In this document: positions 14,378 to 19,982 of the stretch, piece after piece
Position numbering within the stretch: the stretch's first letter is position 1
Layout of the letters: each line of letters begins with the position of its first letter
Origin: a virus
Length of the DNA: 37,132 nt
Strand: one strand, 5' to 3'
Virus record (IMG/VR): IMGVR_UViG_3300005536_000287
Coordinates: 1 to 37,132 of that record
Notes under the pieces: generated by a model
What the model was told of the DNA's origin: nothing
The model's database searches: none
Seen by the model: only the letters and a program-made list of their open reading frames with translations
Made by a program: the position numbers and the translations under genes

Positions 14378-15124
14378 GTGAAGCCGTATTACGACGAGCA
14401 CGGGATTACCATTTATCACGCGAGCTGGGAGCGGTTGTTGCCGACGCTCAAACCGAACAGCGTTGATCTGCTGCTGACCGATCCACCTTACGGGACCACG
14501 AACCTCTCCTGGGATAAGGCGGTCGACTGGAAACTCTTTTGGCCTATTGTCGAGCAGATCTGCAAATGCTATGCGAACATGATTTTCTTCAGCTCCGGGC
14601 TCTTTACGCACACGCTCATCGCGTCAAATAGAAAACATTTCCGCTACGAATTGATCTGGGAGAAGCCGATGCCGGTTGGTTTCCTGAGCGCGAATCGCCG
14701 GCCGCTGCGCGCGCATGAGAACATCCTGATCTTTAACTCTTCGTTTAAGCGAAGCGTTTACAATCCGCAATTCATCAAGGGGAAGCGGCACAAGATTTCG
14801 GTGTCGAAGGGTTTCACGTCCCACTATGGCAAGCATCACCGAGCGATACCGGAAAGAGTGACCGACAAGTGGCACCCGCGAAGCATTCTCCGCTTCAGCA
14901 AACCGCACGGCATGCAGTCGCTTCATCCAACACAGAAACCGCTGGAGCTCATGCTGTGGCTGATTCGCAGCTATTCACGGCCGCGTCACCTGGTTGTCGA
15001 TCCTTTCATCGGTTCCGGCACAACCCTGGTTGCCGCAAAGCAAACCGGCCGGCGCGCGATCGGGTGTGACACGGAGGAGAAGTTTTGCGAGGCCGCAGCT
15101 AAACGACTCTGCAGCCTGAATTGA
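14378..15124 (+). CDS. DNA (N4/N6) methyltransferase, DPPY type
   Basis: The 248-aa product is a beta-class amino-methyltransferase. The catalytic motif IV DPPYG is at residues 35-39, HPTQKP at 183-188, and the AdoMet-binding motif I DPFIGSGTT at 208-216, so the order is IV before I. It would methylate adenine N6 or cytosine N4 in a short target. There is no partner endonuclease, so it is an orphan enzyme, probably protecting phage DNA. The GTG start touches the terL stop. In Mu, DNA modification is done by the unrelated Mom; this gene may play that role here. The target sequence cannot be read from the window. Confidence 0.9.
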   Translation: MKPYYDEHGITIYHASWERLLPTLKPNSVDLLLTDPPYGTTNLSWDKAVDWKLFWPIVEQICKCYANMIFFSSGLFTHTLIASNRKHFRYELIWEKPMPVGFLSANRRPLRAHENILIFNSSFKRSVYNPQFIKGKRHKISVSKGFTSHYGKHHRAIPERVTDKWHPRSILRFSKPHGMQSLHPTQKPLELMLWLIRSYSRPRHLVVDPFIGSGTTLVAAKQTGRRAIGCDTEEKFCEAAAKRLCSLN

Positions 15125-15130
15125 TATGTA

Positions 15131-15355
15131 TCAATTCAAACTCATGGGCCTACCCTCTCTCAATGTCTTACACGCCGCTTCGGTGGCTCCGGCCAGCATT
15201 TGATCGAAGAGTGTGGGCCAGATCAGCTCAAAGGTCTCGTATGGAGTTTCGGGGTAGTATCTGAGCCACATGGCCCAGGTCTTCATTTTCATGTAGGCGA
15301 GAAGTAAGCAAAACCACTCCTGCCGGTTTTCAGCGACACCCGTCTGGTCGGACAT
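15131..15355 (-). CDS. Small leftward gene, possible moron
   Basis: This is the only convincing leftward reading frame. The 74-aa product is rich in Trp and Tyr (EWFCLLLAYMKMKTWAMWLR, then FELIWPTLFDQMLAGATEAA). GGAGGG lies about 10 bases upstream of its ATG on the minus strand. A longer in-frame start at 15553 adds a Cys/Ser/Pro-rich extension that looks non-coding. It faces the methyltransferase gene end to end. The aromatic helical pattern could be a small effector. Confidence is limited because the gene is short and no family was recognised. Confidence 0.4.
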   Translation of the reverse strand: MSDQTGVAENRQEWFCLLLAYMKMKTWAMWLRYYPETPYETFELIWPTLFDQMLAGATEAACKTLREGRPMSLN

Positions 15356-15585
15356 TTGTGGGAGGCCCTCCAGGGTTCTGATATTGGTCGGAAAGCTTTT
15401 TGGGAGACGCGGATTATAGGTGTCTGGACACACCTGGTGACAGTCTGAGTCGAACCAGCGAAGAGACGAGCTAATGCAAGAACACTTGTAAGCGGCTCGT
15501 GAATGGATCGAAGTTGGAGCGTTAGATGCCGGCGCCGGGGTTGTGGTTCCCAAGGGCGAACTTAGGACGATCAGAAAAGTGCCGG
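15356..15585. other. Non-coding gap upstream of promoter 2
   Basis: I see no good reading frame on either strand beyond a weak leftward extension. It presumably contains the promoter of the leftward gene, but no clear -35/-10 pair was identified. Confidence 0.4.
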
Positions 15586-15614
15586 TTGTGGCAAGATCGT
15601 AAGTGGCTTATATT
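15586..15614 (+). promoter_or_regulatory. Promoter 2, TTGTGG-N17-TATATT
   Basis: The -35 TTGTGG is at 15586-15591 and the -10 TATATT at 15609-15614, with a 17-base spacer. The surrounding GCCGGTTGTGG and the GATCGACGAG after the -10 are nearly the same as around the candidate promoter at 18171. Transcription should begin 5-7 bases before hairpin A of leader 2. Confidence 0.7.
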
Positions 15615-15620
15615 GATCGA

Positions 15621-15738
15621 CGAGCGTCCCGTTAGCGGACCAGAAACAAATCTTTAATAGCAGGCAAGGATGCCTGCGCTCCCAACAGAGGCTCGATAGC
15701 AGCCCGCATCCGATTCGGATCGCGGGCTCGTTTCGTTT
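15621..15738 (+). ncRNA. Structured leader RNA, copy 2 (portal leader)
   Basis: Hairpin A is GTCC(15626-15629), bulged C, G-UUAG-C, GGAC(15637-15640). Hairpin B is the dispersed palindrome GCAGGC(15660-15665) with GCCTGC(15672-15677). Hairpin C is GGCT(15690-15693), bulged C, G-AUAG-C, AGCC(15701-15704). Hairpin D is AGCCCGC(15701-15707)-ATCCG with CGGAT-GCGGGCT(to 15728), one bulged C. Exactly 10 bases (CGTTTCGTTT) then precede the portal ATG, with no Shine-Dalgarno sequence. Hairpins C and D cannot both form fully. The D hairpin with its T-rich tail could terminate transcription or gate translation. Confidence 0.78.
15660..15682 (+). repeat. Dispersed GCAGGC..GCCTGC palindrome inside leader 2
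   Basis: The core GCAGGC-AAGGAT-GCCTGC-GCTCC is identical to the one in the GemA-like gene. Here it occupies exactly the position of the variable hairpin B of the leader. This suggests that B is a tolerant stem into which the repeat was inserted or exchanged. Confidence 0.7.
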
Positions 15739-17223
15739 ATGGCCGACTCAACCACAAAGCTCATTGATGTGCTCTCCGGCGAGATCCTCTCCAGCGAGCG
15801 CCTGGGGCAATTCATGATATTTGGCGGAGGCCTCGGCGGTGGGAACGTTTTCATTCCCGACGATCCGTCAGTCGTTTGGAATCAAATTCTGTGGGACCAT
15901 CCGTTTGCGATGTACGTCTTTCGCGACCTGGAGCTGAAAGACGACATGCTCAGCTCAGCGCTGGAGACGCGCAAGGAAGCAGTTCTCGCCGATGAGCGGT
16001 TTGTGAAGCCGGCGAGCGACAAACGCCAGGACAAGAAACTAGCCGACTTCATCTCCGAGACTCTCGAAGGATATATGGGCGGCGGAGACGGTCTGAGGTT
16101 TGGCTTTGATAATTTTCTCTGGGAAGCGCTCAACGCGAGCGGCGATGGCGTGACCATAGGAGAAAACGTCTATGAGCATGCCAACGATCGCGTTTTCATC
16201 AAGAGTGTAAACTTCAAACCTCAAATGCTATTCAGCTTCGCTGAAGGCCCCCTGGCTCAATACCAAAACTACGCATTGCCGCAAACCGGACCTCTGCGTC
16301 TGCGCTCCGATCTCGGCTTCGCCTTTGAGGGTCTTGATCCGGAGCAGCCCTTGCCCGAAGGGAAGTTTTTCGTTCACACCTTTCGGCCTTACCAGGGCGA
16401 CCGCTGGGGTTCGCCGCAAAAGCTACGTGCTTATTGGATTGCCTGGTTCAAAAAAGCCGGCATGAAACAGTCGCTCCGATTCCTCGAACGAGGGCCGGGC
16501 ACTGTCTGGGCGAAATACAACACGGGCGGGGGCGAGGACGAAAAAAACAAAGCTCTGGAAGCCGCACAGGCCGCAGCCGAAGAAGCTTCAATAGCCACGA
16601 GCAAGGGTACCGAGATCGAGGTCCTGGAAAACGTGCGGGGCAACATGGGCAGCGCGCACAGTGAATTCCTCGATCGTTGCGACAATGGCATCGCTCGAAT
16701 CGTCCTGGGCCAGACGCTTACCAGCAAAGGCAGTGAAGGCGGAGGCTCGCTCGCCCTGGGCGAAGTCCATGAAAGAGTAGCCGGCAGAAAGAAGGAAGCA
16801 GACGCGAAGTCGTTGATGCTGGCTGTAAATACGCAACTTGTTTTTCCGCTTGTGCTGCTCAACCAGGGGCCGGTGGAACGTCCACCCATCTGGATGATCA
16901 AATACCAGCCCGGCGCCGATCTGGAGTTGATGTCGAAAATCCTCTATCGAGCCTGGCAGCAGCGCGTTCCTTATACGAAGACGTTCTACTACGAGACGAT
17001 GCAGATTCCGGCGCCGGCCGAAGGTGAAGACTTGGTTGAGCCGCCGACAAAGAGCGATGAAGACAGCGCGGTGCCCGGAGGAGAGTCGGCAACCAGCTTC
17101 GCTGAATTCACCGAGGCCGTAAAAAAAAAGTCCCGGCATTCGTTGAACGACAAGCGCGAGAAGCAGCCAACCTTGAACAAAGGACGCTTCAAGTCGCTGC
17201 AACCATCTACGATGAAATCCTGA
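15739..17223 (+). CDS. Portal protein (Mu gp29, DUF935), frame breaks at A9
   Basis: The 494-aa frame matches the DUF935 portal family. The N-terminal part carries SSALETRKEAVLA and the core a FKPQMLFSF-like strand. The block VLGQTLTSKGSEGGGSLALG, then EVHERVAGRK, is diagnostic of the Mu portal. Twelve portals form the DNA gate and the packaging motor base. From A9 at 17121-17129 onward this frame becomes Lys/Arg-rich and stops. The -1 frame instead continues as a natural portal C-terminus (KVPAFVERQAREAANLEQ, then LQVAATIYDEILTTLAAVV) into the MuF gene. Translation starts 10 bases after leader 2 hairpin D, with no ribosome-binding site. Confidence 0.88.
   Translation: MADSTTKLIDVLSGEILSSERLGQFMIFGGGLGGGNVFIPDDPSVVWNQILWDHPFAMYVFRDLELKDDMLSSALETRKEAVLADERFVKPASDKRQDKKLADFISETLEGYMGGGDGLRFGFDNFLWEALNASGDGVTIGENVYEHANDRVFIKSVNFKPQMLFSFAEGPLAQYQNYALPQTGPLRLRSDLGFAFEGLDPEQPLPEGKFFVHTFRPYQGDRWGSPQKLRAYWIAWFKKAGMKQSLRFLERGPGTVWAKYNTGGGEDEKNKALEAAQAAAEEASIATSKGTEIEVLENVRGNMGSAHSEFLDRCDNGIARIVLGQTLTSKGSEGGGSLALGEVHERVAGRKKEADAKSLMLAVNTQLVFPLVLLNQGPVERPPIWMIKYQPGADLELMSKILYRAWQQRVPYTKTFYYETMQIPAPAEGEDLVEPPTKSDEDSAVPGGESATSFAEFTEAVKKKSRHSLNDKREKQPTLNKGRFKSLQPSTMKS
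17121..17130 (+). promoter_or_regulatory. Candidate -1 ribosomal frameshift site A AAA AAG
   Basis: In the portal frame the codons are GTA AAA AAA AAG, which contains the slippery heptamer A AAA AAG known from dnaX and IS elements. A GAGG lies about 11 bases upstream, similar to the stimulatory internal Shine-Dalgarno sequence of dnaX. The downstream TCGT-TGA-ACGA hairpin is weak. A one-base homopolymer error would look the same. Confidence 0.5.
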
Positions 17224-17237
17224 CCACGCTCGCGGCC

Positions 17238-18152
17238 GTGGTTGATAAACACGGCCTCACGCCCCCGCCGGCTGCCGCGTCGATTGCCGTCGACTTCGAC
17301 TCACTGACTGAATTACTCGAGGAAAGTTTTCTGGCGTCTTACCTGCTTGGCCTGGACCACGTAGCTTCGACCGCCGACCGCCGACCGTCGACCGTCGCGT
17401 TTCAGGACCCGATCGCAGTTGGTTTCAACGTCCCACCACGCGAAGCCATAGAGCATTTCAAAGCGAAGAAAATAGTTCGCAAAAAGGAATTCAATAAGTT
17501 GAGCCGTGAAGCGAAGTCCGCATCGTTTTCAGTGAGCCGCGTTTACAAAGAAGATGTTCTCAAAGGATTCAAGCAGGAGCTGCACGACGCGCTCGACCAG
17601 GGAAGGACCCAGGCCCAGACGATCAAGCGGTTCCACGAGATCCTCTCCGGCGCCGGGCACAAGCAGCTTGGAGACTTTCACCTGGAGACAGTCTTCCGGA
17701 CCAACATGCAGACGTCCTATGGAGTTGGCCGGCGCAAGGGGCTGGAAGAAGTAAAAGAGGATCTGCCGTTTTGGACCAGACACGCGGTAATGGACGACCG
17801 CACCAGGCCGAAGCACGTCGCGCTCAATGGGCTGACGCTTCCGGCCGATCACGAATTCTGGGACACGCATTTCGCGCCGGATGATTTCAACTGCCGCTGC
17901 ATGGTAACGGCCGCAGTAACCATTCCCGATGGTTACGATCCGCGCAATCCCAGCGGCGTGACGGACGAATATGGTCAGCCACTGGTTCAGCTTTCCTACG
18001 ACGCCCACGGTCTGCCGGCGAAGGTTGAATACGGCACAACTCTCTACGATCTGGCCGTCGGAGACTTCGCCGGCATTCCGCGCGGCGCCACTTTGCAGAG
18101 CGCGATCGAGGCAGGAGTGGAAAAAAGTCAACACTCCAGGCGGAAGAAGTAG
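17238..18152 (+). CDS. MuF head morphogenesis protein, fused in frame to portal C-terminus
   Basis: Residues about 1-40 of this frame (to SFLASYLLGLDHVA) look like the C-terminal end of a DUF935 portal, not like MuF. The MuF part follows. PPREAIEHFKAKK is the family's EAi.ffr.K segment. RTN is near residue 153. The MuF signature DDRTRPKH..LNG is near 186, and the CRC of NCRCMV is near 220. MuF proteins are minor head proteins made with the portal. The first possible start is a GTG with no ribosome-binding site, so expression probably comes from -1 frameshifting or from a fused gene of about 804 aa. Confidence 0.85.
   Translation: MVDKHGLTPPPAAASIAVDFDSLTELLEESFLASYLLGLDHVASTADRRPSTVAFQDPIAVGFNVPPREAIEHFKAKKIVRKKEFNKLSREAKSASFSVSRVYKEDVLKGFKQELHDALDQGRTQAQTIKRFHEILSGAGHKQLGDFHLETVFRTNMQTSYGVGRRKGLEEVKEDLPFWTRHAVMDDRTRPKHVALNGLTLPADHEFWDTHFAPDDFNCRCMVTAAVTIPDGYDPRNPSGVTDEYGQPLVQLSYDAHGLPAKVEYGTTLYDLAVGDFAGIPRGATLQSAIEAGVEKSQHSRRKK
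17368..17395 (+). repeat. Heptamer array (4 x 7 nt) inside coding linker
   Basis: The units are CGACCGC, CGACCGC, CGACCGT and CGACCGT, the cleanest array in the window. It encodes TADRRPSTV between the portal-like C-terminus and the MuF domain. Gain or loss of one 7-base unit would shift the reading frame. Confidence 0.75.
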
Positions 18153-18170
18153 GGAGGGAAATTTTGCCAG

Positions 18171-18199
18171 TTGTGGTTAGATCAAACTAGCGGTATGGT
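18171..18199 (+). promoter_or_regulatory. Promoter 4 candidate, TTGTGG-N17-TATGGT
   Basis: The -35 TTGTGG is at 18171-18176 and the -10 TATGGT at 18194-18199, with a 17-base spacer. The flanks GCCAGTTGTGG and GATCGAAGAG parallel promoter 2, so the two regions look like duplicates. No hairpin A/C leader follows it. It would transcribe the Com-like gene. Confidence 0.5.
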
Positions 18200-18291
18200 G
18201 ATCGAAGAGAACAAGTTTCTTCTGATTTGAAAAGAAAGGAGAGAGGCCCTTGACATCTCGTAACTAAAAGTAAGGTAGCAGTCAGCAGAGA

Positions 18292-18320
18292 GGGTGGCGA
18301 CAGGTGGCTTATCGCCACCC
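18292..18320 (+). promoter_or_regulatory. Hairpin with two competing 5' arms
   Basis: GGGTGGCGA(18292-18300) can pair with TCGCCACCC(18312-18320). GGTGGC(18303-18308) can instead pair with GCCACC(18314-18319) in a tighter hairpin. The two structures exclude each other. There is no T-run after it. It lies in the 5' leader expected from promoter 4. Confidence 0.45.
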
Positions 18321-18411
18321 ACCAACTTTGCGCGACGTTGGCCTGTGCCGAAAGTAACGTGCTGACCTAGCCACTTAGGAAGCGAAGCCGAATTGAATGA
18401 TATTTGCGCAA

Positions 18412-18440
18412 TTGAACGGCCATTGTAGGCCAATTATTTT
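18412..18440 (+). promoter_or_regulatory. Promoter for Com-like gene, TTGAAC-N17-TATTTT
   Basis: TTGAAC is at 18412-18417 and TATTTT at 18435-18440, with a 17-base spacer. The spacer contains the palindrome GGCC-ATTGTA-GGCC, a possible operator placed between the two boxes. The Com-like ATG lies 36 bases after the -10. Confidence 0.55.
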
Positions 18441-18475
18441 TAGACCTAACCCCGCCATTTAACGATTTTAGAAAA

Positions 18476-18679
18476 ATGATCGAAGTTCGCTGCAATCGCT
18501 GTAACAAGTTTCTCTTCGAAGTGAGTGATGACGCTCAGGGAACGGTCGGCGCCACCTGCCTGCGGTGCAAAGTGAAAAGACAGATCGTTATAACAGAGGA
18601 CTTCAAACGCGTAGCCCGACAACAGCAGGCACAGCGGCATCCAAAAAACCCAGTTGCGGTAAACGAGCAACCGCGTTAG
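18476..18679 (+). CDS. com: Com-like zinc-finger RNA-binding protein
   Basis: The 67-aa product opens MIEVRCNRCNKFLFE and has the Cys set C6, C9, C28 and C31 (TCLRCK). This matches Mu Com, whose RCKNCNKLLF and CPRCK give C6, C9, C26 and C29. Mu Com is a zinc protein that binds the mom mRNA and opens its ribosome-binding region to allow translation. No mom gene is seen here. The gene stands alone behind its own promoter and its 3' end contains the -35 of promoter 3, just before leader 3. Regulation of the leaders by this protein is an attractive inference, not shown. Confidence 0.8.
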   Translation: MIEVRCNRCNKFLFEVSDDAQGTVGATCLRCKVKRQIVITEDFKRVARQQQAQRHPKNPVAVNEQPR

Positions 18680-18682
18680 ACT
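18654..18682 (+). promoter_or_regulatory. Promoter 3, TTGCGG-N17-TAGACT
   Basis: TTGCGG is at 18654-18659 and TAGACT at 18677-18682, with a 17-base spacer. The -35 lies in the last codons of the Com-like gene and the -10 begins at its stop codon. It has the same architecture and spacer as promoters 1 and 2. Confidence 0.65.
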
Positions 18683-18688
18683 CCCGAA

Positions 18689-18818
18689 TTGACAGTGCGC
18701 CCCGTTAGCGGGCCAAAGACAAAACATCATCTGAGCGGTGACCGCTTTCGCCGCCAGCTCTCATAGAGGCTCGATAGCAGCCCGTTGGTTAAACCAGACC
18801 AGCGGGCTTTTCGTTTTT
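18689..18818 (+). ncRNA. Structured leader RNA, copy 3 (protease/scaffold leader)
   Basis: Hairpin A is GCCC(18699-18702), bulged C, G-UUAG-C, GGGC(18710-18713). The stem differs from copies 1 and 2 by a compensatory pair change (U-A to C-G) while the loop is unchanged. Hairpin B contains AGCGG-TGA-CCGCT (18734-18746). Hairpin C is GGCT(18768-18771), bulged C, G-AUAG-C, AGCC(18779-18782). Hairpin D is AGCCCG(18779-18784) with CGGGCT(18803-18808), extended by TGGT/ACCA. Ten bases (TTTCGTTTTT) then precede the protease ATG, as in copy 2, without a Shine-Dalgarno sequence. Confidence 0.78.
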
Positions 18819-19931
18819 ATGACCACTAAAAAGAAACCAGGCTTCGACGGTCAATGGATCGACGGCACGCCGGTGGGCGACCACATTGACTCGACAGGAA
18901 CGCCGATAACGATCGACGTCGCTTTCCTGGAAGCGGTGGTTAGTAACTACGACCCCAGCCTGCACACCGCCCCCGCGGTAATCGGACACCCCGAATCTGA
19001 CGGCCCGGCTTATGGTTGGGTTATCGCTCTTCGAGTAAACGACGGCCGGCTCGAGAGACAGTTCGCGGAAGTCGATCCCAATTTTGAAGAGCTGGTGCGC
19101 AAGGGCTATTTTAAGAAGCGGTCCGACGCCTTCTATCTCGATCCAAAATCCTCGCCTAACGGAAAAGCTCCTTATCTCAGGCACGTTGCTTTTCTCGGAG
19201 CACAGCCGCCCGCCATTAAGGGTATCCGCGACATCCACTTTGAAGAAGGCAAGATCGTAACTGCCGACATCGATTCCAGCACAACTGAATTCAGCGAAGG
19301 AGACGTTATGACAGACGCCGAAAAGAAAGCCGCCCAGGAAGAAGCAAAGAAGACCGTGCGCGAAAGCGTCAGCGAGTTTTTCAAAGAGCTGTTCGGCGGC
19401 AAGGACGACAAGGCGACGGCCAGCTTCAGTGAGGCCGATCAGCAGAAGTTGATCGTCAGAGCCACCGAAGCGGCCGAAGCGAAGTTCTCCGAAGAGCTGA
19501 AGAAGCGCGACGAAAAAATCGAAGAGCTAACGACCCAGGTGAGCCGGCACGGCAGCTCGACCACGCGCGCGTCGATCGTCTCCTTCTGCGAAGATCTGCA
19601 GCGCCAGGGCAAGTTCCTCCCCGCCTTTAAGGCAGCCGGCGCTATTGAGTTTATGGAGCTGCTGGCGTCAATCGCAGACACGAAGGAGACGAAAGTGTCT
19701 GTCGTCAGCTTCGCCGAAGAGAACGGAGTCGAAGTCGAGAAGAAGGTTGAAATCACACCGCTCGACTGGTTCAAGAATTTTCTGTCCTCGCAACAGCCGT
19801 TCATCCAGTTCGGAGAAAAGTTTGGCAGTCTCCGTCTCAAAGGCGACGGTTCGCAGATCGCCGATCCGAAGCAGATCGATTCGTTGCGTGCTGGCATGGG
19901 TGTGAAAACGGAAGCCGCCGCCGCGAAATAG
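18819..19931 (+). CDS. Mu gpI-like head maturation protease with scaffold domain
   Basis: The 370-aa product has an N-terminal protease-like part (about residues 30-140: APAVIGHPESDGPAYGWVIA, then FAEVDPNFEELVRKGYFKKR, then LRHVAFLGAQPPAIKGI). This is the pattern of the Mu gpI / minor capsid protease group. A scaffold-like part follows, with a Lys/Glu coiled coil (about 163-245) and a C-terminal helical region. Such proteins guide capsid assembly and are then cleaved. The ATG is fixed by leader 3; an in-frame start at 18738 lies inside the leader and was rejected. An internal start gives the scaffold alone. Confidence 0.85.
   Translation: MTTKKKPGFDGQWIDGTPVGDHIDSTGTPITIDVAFLEAVVSNYDPSLHTAPAVIGHPESDGPAYGWVIALRVNDGRLERQFAEVDPNFEELVRKGYFKKRSDAFYLDPKSSPNGKAPYLRHVAFLGAQPPAIKGIRDIHFEEGKIVTADIDSSTTEFSEGDVMTDAEKKAAQEEAKKTVRESVSEFFKELFGGKDDKATASFSEADQQKLIVRATEAAEAKFSEELKKRDEKIEELTTQVSRHGSSTTRASIVSFCEDLQRQGKFLPAFKAAGAIEFMELLASIADTKETKVSVVSFAEENGVEVEKKVEITPLDWFKNFLSSQQPFIQFGEKFGSLRLKGDGSQIADPKQIDSLRAGMGVKTEAAAAK
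19308..19931 (+). CDS. Nested scaffold protein (Mu gpZ-like internal start)
   Basis: Inside the protease gene, in the same frame, ATG 19308 is preceded at 5 bases by AAGGAG (19297-19302), much better than the unaided upstream start of the full gene. It would yield a 207-aa protein beginning MTDAEKKAAQEEAKK that holds only the coiled-coil scaffold part. Mu makes a scaffold Z from an internal start in gene I in the same way; lambda Nu3 inside C is a parallel. The internal signal is seen; the product is inferred. Confidence 0.72.
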   Translation: MTDAEKKAAQEEAKKTVRESVSEFFKELFGGKDDKATASFSEADQQKLIVRATEAAEAKFSEELKKRDEKIEELTTQVSRHGSSTTRASIVSFCEDLQRQGKFLPAFKAAGAIEFMELLASIADTKETKVSVVSFAEENGVEVEKKVEITPLDWFKNFLSSQQPFIQFGEKFGSLRLKGDGSQIADPKQIDSLRAGMGVKTEAAAAK

Positions 19932-19982
19932 TTTTGACCCCGTCTGCGTGAGCGGGCGGAAACGAATAAGAGGAGAATTCCT

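Larger units (their letters stand above)
18153..18475 (+). other. 323-base regulatory region before the Com-like gene
   Basis: No gene was accepted here. The region contains a promoter candidate related to promoter 2, a hairpin with two alternative 5' arms and a second, better promoter for the Com-like gene. A weak TTGACA at 18250-18255 with TAAGGT 15 bases later is also present. Confidence 0.6.

Noticed and set aside
15356-15553. N-terminal extension of the leftward gene at 15131
   Set aside because: The added 66 residues are Cys/Ser/Pro-rich and unlike the downstream part; the internal ATG has a good GGAGGG site.
16588-17202. Long leftward frame opposite the portal gene
   Set aside because: Opposite to a strongly family-like portal; antisense frames stay open because of high GC codon use.
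18250-18276. TTGACA-N15-TAAGGT promoter
   Set aside because: The -35 is perfect, but the spacer is short and no better -10 is found at 17; kept only as a remark in the regulatory region.
18182-18433. Leftward 83-aa reading frame before the Com-like gene
   Set aside because: No ribosome-binding site, composition not protein-like, and it covers the hairpin and promoter elements; taken as chance.
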